The notes: generated by a model not told the origin, from the letters alone. Shown: positions 1-12,667, counted from the first letter of the stretch. The stretch is DNA of 64,000 nucleotides from Apostichopus japonicus (GCF_037975245.1 NC_092569.1:6442501-6506500), one strand, 5' to 3'. Numbers and translations are program-made.

Positions 1-3000
1 ACTACCGAACTGAAAAGCACGGAGTCCAGTAAGTCCGATATGCATATCAAATGTTACCATATATTTCGGAACAAAATGCTTTCATAGTCGTCACTGTAGT
101 GTGAGCTACCGTACCCATTGAATAGGGCTTAATACCGCCAGGTCCAATCTAAAGGTTTCCATGTTTTCCATCTCAGGTTTACCTGATGAATCAGTACAAA
201 AAATGGTTTCATCAACATCATTTCTTTTCTTCATTTGTCTCACTTGAATGTAGTTAAGACAACCAAAGAAGCAACGGAACTAAGTACTAGACCCACTACC
301 GAACTGAAAAGCACGGAGTCCAGTAAGTCCGATATGCATATCAAATGTTACCATATATTTCGGAACAAAATGCTTTCATTGTCGTCACTGTAGTGTGAGC
401 TACCGTACCCAATGAATAGGGCTTAATACCGCCAGGTCCAATCTAAAGGTTTCCATGTTTTCCATCTCAGGTTTAACTGATGAATCAGTACAAGAAATGT
501 TTTCATCAACATCATTTCTTTTCTTCATTTGTCTTACTTGAATGTAGTTAAGACAACCAAAGAAGCAACGGAACTAAGTACTAGACCCACTACCGAACTG
601 CAAAGCACGGAGTCCGGTAAGTCCGATATGCATATCAAATGTTACCATATATTTCGGAACAAAATGCTTTCATTGCCGTCACGGTAGTGTGAGCTACCCA
701 ATGAATAGGGCTTAATACCGCCAGGTCCAATCTAAAGGTTTCCATGTTTTCCATCTCAGGTTTAACTGATGAATCAGTACAAAAAATGTTTTCATCAACA
801 TCATTTCTTTTCTTCATTTGTCTTACTTGAATGTAGTTAAGACAACCAAAGAAGCAACGGAACTAAGTACTAGACCCACTACCGAACTGAAAAGCACGGA
901 GTCCAGTAAGTCCGATATGCATATCAAATGTTACCATATATTTCGGAACAAAATGCTTTCATAGTCGTCACTGTAGTGTGAGCTACCGTACCCATTGAAT
1001 AGGGCTTAATACCGCCAGGTCCAATCTAAAGGTTTCCATGTTTTCCATCTCAGGTTTACCTGATGAATCAGTACAAAAAATGGTTTCATCAACATCATTT
1101 CTTTTCTTCATTTGTCTTACTTGAATGTAGTTAAGACAACCAAAGAAGCAACGGAACTAAGTACTAGACCCACTACCGAACTGAAAAGCACGGAGTCCAG
1201 TAAGTCCGATATGCATATCAAATGTTACCATATATTTCGGAACAAAATGCTTTCATTGTCGTCACTGTAGTGTGAGCTACCGTACCCAATGAATAGGGAT
1301 TAATACCGCCAGGTCCAATCTAAAGGTTTCCATGTTTTCCATCTCAGGTTTAACTGATGAATCAGTACAAAAAATGGTTTCATCAACATCATTTCTTTTC
1401 TTCATTTGTCTTACTTGAATGTAGTTAAGACAACCAAAGAAGCAACGGAACTAGGTACTAGACCCACTACCGAACTGCAAAGCACGGAGTCCAGTAAGTC
1501 CGATATGCATATCAAATGTTACCATATATTTCGGAACAAAATGCTTTCATTGTCGTCACGGTAGTGTGAGCTACCCAATGAATAGGGCTTAATACCGCCA
1601 GGTCCAATCTAAAGGTTTCCATGCTTTCCATCTCAGGTTTAACTGATGAATCAGTACAAAAAATGTTTTCAACAACATCATTTCTTTTCTTCATTTGTCT
1701 TACTTGAATGTAGTTAAGACAACCAAAGAAGCAACGGAACTAAGTACTAGACCCACTACCGAACTGCAAAGCACGGAGTCCAGTAAGTCCGATATGCATA
1801 TCAAATGTTACCATATATGTCGGAACAAAATGCTCTCATAGTCGTCACTGTAGTGTGAGCTACCGTACCCATTGAATAGGGCTTAATACCGCCAGGTCCA
1901 ATCTAAAGGTTTCCATGTTTTCCATCTCAGGTTTAACTGATGAATCAGTACAAAAAATGTTTTCATCAACATCATTTCTTTTCTTCATTTGTCTTACTTG
2001 AATGTAGTTAAGACATCCAAAGAAGCAACGGAACTAAGTACTAGACCCACTACCGAACTGCAAAGCACGGAGTCCAGTAAGTCCGATATGCATATCAAAT
2101 GTTACCATATATTTCGGAACAAAATGCTTTCATTGTCGTCACGGTAGTGTGAGCTACCCAATGAATAGGGCTTAATACTGCCAGGTCCAATCTAAAGGTT
2201 TCCATGTTTTCCATCTCAGGTTTACCTGATGAATCAGTACAAAAAATGTTTTCATCAACATCATTTCTTTTCTTCATTTGTCTTACTTGAATGTAGTTAA
2301 GACAACCAAAGAAGCAACGGAACTAAGTACTAGACCCACTACCGAACTGAAAAGCACGGAGTCCAGTAAGTCCGATATGCATATCAAATGTTACCATATA
2401 TTTCGGAACAAAATGCTTTCATTGTCGTCACGGTAGTGTGAGCTACCCAATGAATAGGGCTTAATACCGCCAGGTCCAATCTAAAGGTTTCCATGTTTTC
2501 CATCTCAGGTTTAACTGATGAATCAGTACAAAAAATGTTTTCATCAACATCATTTCTTTTCTTCATTTGTCTTACTTGAATGTAGTTAAGACAACCAAAG
2601 AAGCAACGGAACTAAGTACTAGACCCACTACCGAACTGCAAAGCACGGAGTCCAGTAAGTCCGATATGCATATCAAATGTTACCATATATTTCGGAACAA
2701 AATGCTCTCATAGTCGTCACTGTAGTGTGAGCTACCGTACCCAATGAGTAGGGCTTAATACCGCCAGGTCCAATCTAAAGGTTTCCATGTTTTCCATCTC
2801 AGGTTTAACTGATGAATCAGTACAAAAAATGTTTCATCAACATCATTTCTTTTCTTCATTTGTCTTACTTGAATGTAGTTAAGACAACCAAAGAAGCAAC
2901 GGAACTAAGTACTAGACCCACTACCGAACTGAAAAGCACGGAGTCCAGTAAGTCCGATATGCATATCAAATGTTACCATATATTTCGGAACAAAATGCTT

Positions 3001-6000
3001 TCATTGTCGTCACGGTAGTGAGAGCTACCCAATGAATAGGGCTTAATACCGCCAGGTCCAATCTAAAGGTTTCCATGTTTTCCATCTCAGGTTTAACTGA
3101 TGAATCAGTACAAAAAATGTTTTCATCAACATCATTTCTTTTCTTCATTTGTCTTACTTGAATGTAGTTAAGACAACCAAAGAAGCAACGGAACTAAGTA
3201 CTAGACCCACTACCGAACTGCAAAGCACGGAGTCCAGTAAGTCCGATATGCATATCAAATGTTACCATATATTTCGGAACAAAATGCTTTCATAGTCGTC
3301 ACGGTAGTGTGAGCTACCCAATGAATAGGGCTTATTACCGCCAGGTCCAATCTAAAGGTTTCCATGTTTTCCATGTCAGGTTTAACTGATGAATCAGTAC
3401 AAAAAATGTTTTCATCAACATCATTTCTTTTCTTCATTTGTCTTACTTGAATGTAGTTAAGACAACCAAAGAAGCAACGGAACTAGGTACTAGACCCACT
3501 ACCGAACTGCAAACCACGGAGTCCAGTAAGTCCGATATGCATATCAAATGTTACCATATATTTCGGAACAAAATGCTTTCATTGTCGTCACGGTAGTGTG
3601 AGCTACCCAATGAATAGGGCTTAATACCGCCAGGTCCAATCTAAAGGTTTCCATGCTTTCCATCTCAGGTTTAACTGATGAATCAGTACAAAAAATGTTT
3701 TCAACAACATCATTTCTTTTCTTCATTTGTCTTACTTGAATGTAGTTAAGACAACCAAAGAAGCAACGGAACTAAGTACTAGACCCACTACCGAACTGCA
3801 AAGCACGGAGTCCAGTAAGTCCGATATGCATATCAAATGTTACCATATATTTCGGAACAAAATGCTCTCATAGTCGTCACTGTAGTGTGAGCTACCGTAC
3901 CCAATGAATAGGGCTTAATACCGCCAGGTCCAATCTAAAGGTTTCCATGTTTTCCATCTCAGGTTTAACTGATGAATCAGTACAAAAAATGTTTTCATCA
4001 ACATCATTTCTTTTCTTCATTTGTCTTACTTGAATGTAGTTAAGACATCCAAAGAAGCAACGGAACTAAGTACTAGACCCACTACCGAACTGCAAAGCAC
4101 GGAGTCCAGTAAGTCCGATATGCATATCAAATGTTACCATATATGTCGGAACAAAATGCTCTCATAGTCGTCACTGTAGTGTGAGCTACCGTACCCATTG
4201 AATAGGGCTTAATACCGCCAGGTCCAATCTAAAGGTTTCCATGTTTTCCATCTCAGGTTTAACTGATGAATCAGTACAAAAAATGTTTTCATCAACATCA
4301 TTTCTTTTCTTCATTTGTCTTACTTGAATGTAGTTAAGACATCCAAAGAAGCAACGGAACTAAGTACTAGACCCACTACCGAACTGCAAAGCACGGAGTC
4401 CAGTAAGTCCGATATGCATATCAAATGTTACCATATATTTCGGAACAAAATGCTTTCATTGTCGTCACGGTAGTGTGAGCTACCCAATGAATAGGGCTTA
4501 ATACTGCCAGGTCCAATCTAAAGGTTTCCATGTTTTCCATCTCAGGTTTACCTGATGAATCAGTACAAAAAATGTTTTCATCAACATCATTTCTTTTCTT
4601 CATTTGTCTTACTTGAATGTAGTTAAGACAACCAAAGAAGCAACGGAACTAAGTACTAGACCCACTACCGAACTGAAAAGCACGGAGTCCAGTAAGTCCG
4701 ATATGCATATCAAATGTTACCATATATTTCGGAACAAAATGCTTTCATTGTCGTCACGGTAGTGTGAGCTACCCAATGAATAGGGCTTAATACCGCCAGG
4801 TCCAATCTAAAGGTTTCCATGTTTTCCATCTCAGGTTTAACTGATGAATCAGTACAAAAAATGTTTTCATCAACATCATTTCTTTTCTTCATTTGTCTTA
4901 ATTAATTGTAGTTAAGACAACCAAAGAAGCAACGGAACTAAGGACTAGACCCACTACCGAACTGCAAAGCACGGAGTCCAGTAAGTCCGATATGCATATC
5001 AAATGTTACCATATATTTCGGAACAAAATGCTCTCATAGTCGTCACTGTAGTGTGAGCTACCGTACCCAATGAATAGGGCTTAATACCGCCAGGTCCAAT
5101 CTAACGGTTTCCATGTTTTCCATCTCAGGTTTAACTGATGAATCAGTACAAAAAATGTTTTCATCAACATCATTTCTTTTCTTCACTTGTCTTACTTGAA
5201 TGTAGTTAAGACAACCAAAGAAGCAACGGAACTAAGTACTAGACCCACTACCGAACTGAAAAGCACGGAGTCCAGTAAGTCCGATATGCATATCAAATGT
5301 TACCATATATTTCGGAAAAAAATGCTTTCATTGCCGTCACGGTAGTGTGAGCTACCCAATGAATAGGGCTTAATACCGCCAGGTCCAATCTAAAGGTTTC
5401 CATGTTTTCCATCTCAGGTTTAACTGATGAATCAGTACAAAAAATGTTTTCATCAACATCATTTCTTTTCTTCATTTGTCTTACTTGAATGTAGTTAAGA
5501 CATCCAAAGAAGCAACGGAACTAAGTACTAGACCCACTACCGAACTGCAAAGCACGGAGTCCAGTAAGTCCGATATGCATATCAAATGTTACCATATATT
5601 TCGGAACAAAATGCTCTCATAGTCGTCACTGTAGTGTGAGCTACCGTACCCAATGAATAGGGCTTAATACCGCCAGGTCCAATCTAAAGGTTTCCATGTT
5701 TTCCATCTCAGGTTTAACTGATGAATCAGTACAAAAAATGTTTCATCAACATCATTTCTTTTCTTCATTTGTCTTACTTGAATGTAGTTAAGACAACCAA
5801 AGAAGCAACGGAACTAAGTACTAGACCCACTACCGAACTGAAAAGCACGGAGTCCAGTAAGTCCGATATGCATATCAAATGTTACCATATATTTCGGAAC
5901 AAAATGCTTTCATAGTCGTCACTGTAGTGTGAGCTACCGTACCCATTGAATAGGGCTTAATACCGCCAGGTCCAATCTAAAGGTTTCCATGTTTTCCATC

Positions 6001-9000
6001 TCAGGTTTACCTGATGAATCAGTACAAAAAATGGTTTCATCAACATCATTTCTTTTCTTCATTTGTCTTACTTGAATGTAGTTAAGACAACCAAAGAAGC
6101 AACGGAACTAAGTACTAGACCCACTACCGAACTGAAAAGCACGGAGTCCAGTAAGTCCGATATGCATATCAAATGTTACCATATATTTCGGAACAAAATG
6201 CTTTCATTGTCGTCACTGTAGTGTGAGCTACCCAATGAATAGGGCTTAATACCGCCAGGTCCAATCTAAAGGTTTCCATGTTTTCCATGTCAGGTTTAAC
6301 TGATGAATCAGTACAAAAAATGTTTTCATCAACATCATTTCTTTTCTTCATTTGTCTTACTTGAATGTAGTTAAGACAACCAAAGAAGCTTCGGAACTAA
6401 GTACTAGACCCACTACCGAACTGCAAAGCACGGAGTCCAGTAAGTCCGATATGCATATCAAATGTTACCATATATTTCGGAACAAAATGCTCTCATAGTC
6501 GTCACTGTAGTGTGAGCTACCGTACCCAATGAATAGGGCTTAATACCGCCAGGTCCAATCTAAAGGTTTCCATGTTTTCCATCTCAGGTTTAACTGATGA
6601 ATCAGTACAAAAAATGTTTTCATCAACATCATTTCTTTTCTTCATTTGTCTTACTTGAATGTAGTTAAGACAACCAAAGAAGCAACGGAACTAAGTACTA
6701 GACCCACTACCGAACTGAAAAGCACGGAGTCTAGTAAGTCCGATATGCATATCAAATGTTACCATATATTTCGGAACAAAATGCTTTCATTGCCGTCACG
6801 GTAGTGTGAGCTACCGTACCCATTGAATATGGCTTAATACCGCCAGGTCCAATCTAAAGGTTTCCATGTTTTCCATCTCAGGTTTAACTGATGAATCAGT
6901 ACAAAAAATGTTTTCATCAACATCATTTCTTTTCTTCATTTGTCTTACTTGAATGTAGTTAAGACAACCAAAGAAGCAACGGAACTAAGTACTAGACCCA
7001 CTACCGAACTGCAAAGCACGGAGTCCAGTAAGTCCGATATGCATATCAAATGTTACCATATATTTCGGAACAAAATGCTCTCATAGTCGTCACTGTAGTG
7101 TGAGCTACCGTACCCAATGAATGGGGCTTAATACCGCCAGGTCCAATCTAAAGGTTTCCATGTTTTCCATCTCAGGTTTAACTGATGAATCAGTACAAAA
7201 AATGTTTTCATCAACATCATTTCTTTTCTTCATTTGTCTTACTTGAATGTAGTTAAGACAACCAAAGAAGCAACGGAACTAAGTACTAGACCCACTACCG
7301 AACTGAAAAGCACGGAGTCCAGTAAGTCCGATATGCATATCAAATGTTACCATATATTTCGGAACAAAATGCTTTCATTGCCGTCACGGTAGTGTGAGCT
7401 ACCCAATGAATAGGGCTTAATACCGCCAGGTCCAATCTAAAGGTTTCCATGTTTTCCATCTCAGGTTTAACTGATGAATCAGTACAAAAAATGTTTCATC
7501 AACATCATTTCTTTTCTTCATTTGTCTTACTTGAATGCAGTTAAGACAACCAAAGAAGCAACGGAACTAAGTACTAGACCCACTACCGAACTGAAAAGCA
7601 CGGAGTCCAGTAAGTCCGATATGCATATCAAATGTTACCATATATTTCGGAACAAAATGCTTTCATAGTCGTCACTGTAGTGTGAGCTACCGTACCCATT
7701 GAATAGGGCTTAATACCGCCAGGTCCAATCTAAAGGTTTCCATGTTTTCCATCTCAGGTTTACCTGATGAATCAGTACAAAAAATGGTTTCATCAACATC
7801 ATTTCTTTTCTTCATTTGTCTTACTTGAATGTAGTTAAGACAACCAAAGAAGCAACGGAACTAAGTACTAGACCCACTACCGAACTGAAAAGCACGGAGT
7901 CCAGTAAGTCCGATATGCATATCAAATGTTACCATATATTTCGGAACAAAATGCTTTCATTGTCGTCACTGTAGTGTGAGCTACCCAATGAATAGGGCTT
8001 AATACCGCCAGGTCCAATCTAAAGGTTTCCATGTTTTCCATCTCAGGTTTAACTGATGAATCAGTACAAAAAATGTTTTCATCAACATCATTTCTTTTCT
8101 TCATTTGTCTTACTTGAATGTAGTTAAGACAACCAAAGAAGCTTCGGAACTAAGTACTAGACCCACTACCGAACTGCAAAGCACGGAGTCCAGTAAGTCC
8201 GATATGCATATCAAATGTTACCATATATTTCGGAACAAAATGCTCTCATAGTCGTCACTGTAGTGTGAGCTACCGTACCCAATGAATAGGGCTTAATACC
8301 GCCAGGTCCAATCTAAAGGTTTCCATGTTTTCCATCTCAGGTTTAACTGATGAATCAGTACAAAAAATGTTTTCATCAACATCATTTCTTTTCTTCATTT
8401 GTCTTACTTGAATGTAGTTAAGACAACCAAAGAAGCAACGGAACTAAGTACTAGACCCACTACCGAACTGAAAAGCACGGAGTCTAGTAAGTCCGATATG
8501 CATATCAAATGTTACCATATATTTCGGAACAAAATGCTTTCATTGCCGTCACGGTAGTGTGAGCTACCGTACCCATTGAATATGGCTTAATACCGCCAGG
8601 TCCAATCTAAAGGTTTCCATGTTTTCCATCTCAGGTTTAACTGATGAATCAGTACAAAAAATGTTTTCATCAACATCATTTCTTTTCTTCATTTGTCTTA
8701 CTTGAATGTAGTTAAGACAACCAAAGAAGCAACGGAACTAAGTACTAGACCCACTACCGAACTGCAAAGCACGGAGTCCAGTAAGTCCGATATGCATATC
8801 AAATGTTACCATATATTTCGGAACAAAATGCTCTCATAGTCGTCACTGTAGTGTGAGCTACCGTACCCAATGAATGGGGCTTAATACCGCCAGGTCCAAT
8901 CTAAAGGTTTCCATGTTTTCCATCTCAGGTTTAACTGATGAATCAGTACAAAAAATGTTTTCATCAACATCATTTCTTTTCTTCATTTGTCTTACTTGAA

Positions 9001-10310
9001 TGTAGTTAAGACAACCAAAGAAGCAACGGAACTAAGTACTAGACCCACTACCGAACTGAAAAGCACGGAGTCCAGTAAGTCCGATATGCATATCAAATGT
9101 TACCATATATTTCGGAACAAAATGCTTTCATTGCCGTCACGGTAGTGTGAGCTACCCAATGAATAGGGCTTAATACCGCCAGGTCCAATCTAAAGGTTTC
9201 CATGTTTTCCATCTCAGGTTTAACTGATGAATCAGTACAAAAAATGTTTTCATCAACATCATTTCTTTTCTTCATTTGTCTTACTTGAATGTAGTTAAGA
9301 CATCCAAAGAAGCAACGGAACTAAGTACTAGACCCACTACCGAACTGAAAAGCACGGAGTCCAGTAAGTCCGATATGCATATCAAATGTTACCATATATT
9401 TCGGAACAAAATGCTCTCATAGTCGTCACTGTTGTGTGAGCTACCGTACCCATTGAATAGGGCTTAATACCGCCAGGTCCAATCTAAAGGTTTCCATGTT
9501 TTCCATCTCAGGTTTAACTGATGAATCAGTACAAAAAATGTTTCATCAACATCATTTCTTTTCTTCATTTGTCTTACTTGAATGTAGTTAAGACAACCAA
9601 AGAAGCAACGGAACTAAGTACTAGACCCACTACCGAACTGAAAAGCACGGAGTCCAGTAAGTCCGATATGCATATCAAATGTTACCATATATTTCGGAAC
9701 AAAATGCTTTCATTGCCGTCACGGTAGTGAGAGCTACCCAATGAATAGGGCTTAATACCGCCAGGTCCAATCTAAAGGTTTCCATGTTTTCCATCTCAGG
9801 TTTAACTGATGAATCAGTACAAAAAATGTTTTCATCAACATCATTTCTTTTCTTCATTTGTCTTACTTGAATGTAGTTAAGACAACCAAAGAAGCAACGG
9901 AACTAAGTACTAGACCCACTACCGAACTGCAAAGCACGGAGTCCAGTAAGTCCGATATGCATATCAAATGTTACCATATATTTCGGAACAAAATGCTTTC
10001 ATAGTCGTCACGGTAGTGTGAGCTACCCAATGAATAGGGCTTATTACCGCCAGGTCCAATCTAAAGGTTTCCATGTTTTCCATGTCAGGTTTAACTGATG
10101 AATAACTACAAAAAATGTTTTCATCAACATCATTTCTTTTCTTCATTTGTCTCACTTGAATGTAGTTAAGACAACCAAAGAAACAACGGAACTAAGTACT
10201 AGACCCACTACCGAACTGCAAAGCACGGAGTCCAGTAAGTCCGATATGTATATCAAATGTTACCATATATTTCGGAACAAAATGCTCCCATAGTCGTCAC
10301 GGTATTGTGA
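1..10310 (+). repeat. Tandem array of 36 stalk-exon units (289/294 bp each)
   Basis: Each unit holds a polypyrimidine tract, acceptor (gaatgtag), a 69-bp exon and a gtaagtcc donor, then about 220 bp of intron. Exon starts: (1), 254, 548, 837, 1131, 1425, 1714, 2008, 2297, 2586, 2879, 3168, 3457, 3746, 4040, 4334, 4623, 4912, 5206, 5495, 5788, 6082, 6371, 6665, 6959, 7253, 7541, 7835, 8124, 8418, 8712, 9006, 9295, 9588, 9877, 10166; all full copies are 69 bp. Exons are phase 1 at both ends, so any number keeps frame. The encoded unit starts KTTKEATELSTRPTTELQST and has 10 Thr/Ser in 23 residues, with Lys and Glu but no Asn: a mucin-like, O-glycosylation-prone stalk. None of the 36 copies contains a stop. 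Rare changes are mostly single residues (Ser to Gly, Ser to Arg, Thr to Ser). Two length classes differ by a 5-bp indel near 'gagctacc(gtacc)caatga'. Confidence 0.9.
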
Positions 10311-11929
10311 GCTATCATATATATATTTTCACGACTTAGCGGTACATGCAAATTGAATAAAAAAACAATCATATATTCTTGTGAAAATTCAATGGTTATG
10401 TCTCGATTTAATCAACTCGCAGGTACATTTGTTCCTACGTGCCCTACGAACATGATCTACGGAACCTGTAGTTGCCAAGCAACATGTGAAGATCCCAACG
10501 GACAATCTGGTTGTAATAGTGACTGTTTGGGAAGTGAGGGCTGTGCCTGTCCAGCTGGTTTCTTAATGCAAGGGAGTGACTGCATCAGTGCGAGTGAATG
10601 CGGGTGTTTCGTAGCAGAGGCCAACTTGGTTATACCAGTGAGTATTTGCATGATCAAAATATCACGTGCCTGTGCAAACGAATCAGAAATGAACTTAAGC
10701 TAACGGACTTTGCGATAACACAAAATGTAAGTATAAAGTCCATTGTTTTATAAATGACATTTTTATATTTTCATCTATTCAATTCAAGAATGGGGAAACA
10801 TACGTTAACGATGACTGCACACAAAAGTGTTCTTGTAACAATAACCAACTGATCTGTGAAGATGACTACAGCTGTAGTACCGATGCTGTGTGTGATCTGA
10901 AGAATGGAGTACGACAGTGTTATTGTAATGAAGGATATGAAGGTGATGGTGAAACTTGTGTATGTTTGTATACAGACTGTAAGGATGTCTACGACGCTGG
11001 TCATACAGAAGATGGCGTTTACACAGTCCTTCCATCTAGATGGCCCGGTCCAGCGTTCAGTGTCTACTGTAAAATGGATAATGGTGGAGGATGGACTGTA
11101 AGTTATTACAGCATAAATCAACTTTGTATGAGAGTATAGTATAAAGTGTATTTTCAAACAGTTGTATTGCCTGATAATCAAAAATAACCTTTTACAACGA
11201 ATTTAGAAAATGCTTCAAATAATGATTATTAAACAAAAATATATCCATAGCCTATTAGTGGTGTAATTCATAAGTTCCCAAGAGACTGTTTAACATTTAT
11301 GTTACTCAGCGCCTTCCCTTAGAGGTCCATTTAGATCATTTCGCTGCCTTTCTCTTATTCAGGTTTTTCAACGTCGCAGTGGTGGCAGTACTAGTTTTTA
11401 TCGAAACTGGGCTGCGTATAAAAATGGTTTTGGTGATATCAATGTGGATTTCTGGCTTGGGAATGAGAAACTTTATTACTTGACAAATCAGAAATATTAC
11501 TCGCTTCGCTTCGATGTTACTACTTCAAATAGATACTCCAAATATGCTTTATATTCGGAGTTCCGAATAATGTCAGAGAGCCATAACTACAGACTCGACA
11601 GACTTGGCAGCCATAGCGGAACTACAGGTTTGTCAAGCCCTCTTCTAATTTCCCCATTTTAATATGTTTCACTCTAAGCCACCACAAAAGACAGACAGAT
11701 CGATACGCCAAGTAACTGTGATATTTATTAAATGCCTTCAGTATTCTAAAGCGGTCGGCCGTGTTATGAGACCTGGGCATACTCGTAAAACGATAAAAGA
11801 AGATAGCACCTTTAAATAATAGGAAAAAAAGGAAAATATAGGCCCTTTCATATCAGAAATTTGTTTTCGGTCATACGCTTTAGTTGTCGTGTTTTATTTG
11901 TATCTATCTATCTATATATATATAAATAT

Positions 11930-11978
<49 letters not shown>

Positions 11979-12448
11979 GAAATGGCATATCCAAAATATA
12001 GGTAAACCTATAAGTGATCTTCATACTTGCATTGTAAACAAGTAAATATATTCCGCGATGTACTGTTTTTTCAAGTTAATTATATGGAATCCTCGTCGAT
12101 GAACCGTCCTAATTGTCTGTTCCTTTGGCAGGTACACGTTTTCTCAATAACAACAAGGGCAAAGATTTCAGCACGTATGATGAAGACAATGATGGATGTG
12201 ATAAATACAACTGCGCGTACAGACACAGAGGGGGTTGGTGGCATTCGGGTAATTGGTGCAATTATTGCAATAGTGGTAGTAATCATTGTGACCAATTCCA
12301 CTACACAGGAGAATCAAGCTGTTACACCGTTTGTACCAGTGAAAATCTTAATGGTTACTACAACGGGGCCCATGGACAGAACATCTTCTCTAACCACGAT
12401 TCCTACTGCGATATAACCTTTACCGAGATGAAAATTCGGCCGACTTAA
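1..12448 (+). CDS. FREP-1: fibrinogen-related protein with giant repeated-exon stalk (5' end outside window)
   Basis: Secreted FREP/lectin-type protein, inferred from the paralog FREP-3, which has a signal peptide. Visible coding exons are the 36 stalk exons (first cut by the window edge, 1-28; last 10166-10234), then 10423-10637, 10789-11097, 11363-11627 and 12132-12448, with TAA at 12446-12448. Joined, they keep one open frame of 1182 codons plus stop (3549 nt). Order: about 830 residues of Thr/Ser-rich stalk, TIL module, TILa and EGF-like region, then an FBG domain with [22 protein letters not shown] (calcium-site-like acidic loop) and terminal EMKIRP. The stalk exon and TIL exon share a split codon (A+GT). 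Signal peptide and first exons must lie upstream of base 1. The family is linked to innate recognition; the ligand is unknown. It is unseen how many stalk exons enter the mature mRNA. Confidence 0.85.
10423..10637 (+). CDS. FREP-1 TIL (trypsin-inhibitor-like Cys-rich) exon
   Basis: 215-bp exon, phase 1 in and phase 0 out; acceptor cgcag, donor gtgagt. It encodes a cysteine-rich module opening with [16 protein letters not shown], with later GCACPAGF and CISASECGC, matching the TIL fold known from zonadhesin/FCGBP-type proteins. It ends in VIP, which continues into [10 protein letters not shown] in the next exon (TILa-like). It is base-for-base identical to the corresponding FREP-3 exon. Confidence 0.85.
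10789..11097 (+). CDS. FREP-1 TILa / EGF-like / start of fibrinogen domain exon
   Basis: 309-bp phase 0-0 exon (103 codons). It starts [16 protein letters not shown] (TILa-like), continues with an EGF-like stretch ending [12 protein letters not shown], then enters the FBG domain: [28 protein letters not shown]. The same exon size and splice sites occur in all three paralogs here. Differences from FREP-3 include Asp/Asn, Gln/Lys, Tyr/Ser, Glu/Lys and SR/TE. Confidence 0.85.
11363..11627 (+). CDS. FREP-1 fibrinogen domain, middle exon
   Basis: 265-bp exon, phase 0 in and phase 1 out, following a ttcag acceptor. It encodes VFQRRSGGSTSFYRNWAAY and [14 protein letters not shown], classic FBG core motifs, and ends ...GTTG at an ACAG|gtttgt donor. 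By eye it differs from the FREP-3 exon at 14 bases, of which 12 change the amino acid. Confidence 0.85.
11901..11976. repeat. TA-rich microsatellite in last intron of FREP-1
   Basis: ATCT then (TA)n with interspersed A residues. The matching intron of FREP-3 has a much longer TA tract (41205-41463). Confidence 0.9.
12132..12448 (+). CDS. FREP-1 fibrinogen domain, terminal exon
   Basis: 317-bp terminal exon after a ttggcag acceptor, ending in TAA. It contains FSTYDEDND (putative calcium loop), GGWWHSGNWC, the ENLNG motif and the C-terminal EMKIRPT typical of FBG domains. Extra cysteines (NYC, HCDQF, CYTVC) suggest additional disulfides compared with vertebrate ficolin-type domains; that disulfide reading is inference. 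Confidence 0.85.
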
Positions 12449-12661
12449 ACGTAATGACTTCAAACATACTTGAATATTTAGTCTAACGAGTCAGATTAAC
12501 TGTTTGAACCAAACCATTAACAAATAGAGCGGCTAAACGTTGAATTGAAGCAGCTTTGTTCATGTGGTTCATTCAGCTTTCAAAACTGATCATTAATTAT
12601 ACTAAAACTAACATCAATGGATTTCATGAGCTCGATTATTATGTCAAAATTCAATTTCGAA

Positions 12662-12667
12662 AATAAA
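12662..12667 (+). promoter_or_regulatory. Possible polyadenylation signal AATAAA of FREP-1
   Basis: AATAAA 214 bp downstream of the FREP-1 stop; the same signal sits at the matching place after FREP-3 (42134-42139). The cleavage site is not visible. Confidence 0.45.

Noticed and set aside
480-10110. CTGATGA in every array unit, resembling a hammerhead core
   Set aside because: It is part of the short inverted repeat CTGATGAATCAG and has no stem II or GAAA partner at the right distance.
635-10155. A 60-codon minus-strand open frame repeated in about 20 units (MKKRNDV...)
   Set aside because: It is the reverse complement of the intron pyrimidine tract and flanking intron of each unit. It exists only in the shorter unit class and breaks in the other, so it is a shadow of the repeat.
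1-10310. CRISPR-like array interpretation of the regular ~290-bp repeats
   Set aside because: Whole units are near identical with no unique spacers, and each contains eukaryotic splice sites joined to a fibrinogen gene.
10771-11181. Minus-strand open frame of 136 codons opposite FREP-1 exon 10789-11097
   Set aside because: Antisense shadow of a well-supported exon; its FREP-3 counterpart exists only because the exon is conserved.
12027-12416. 129-codon plus-strand open frame overlapping the FREP-1 terminal exon
   Set aside because: Another frame of the FBG exon; the homologous frame has all FBG motifs.
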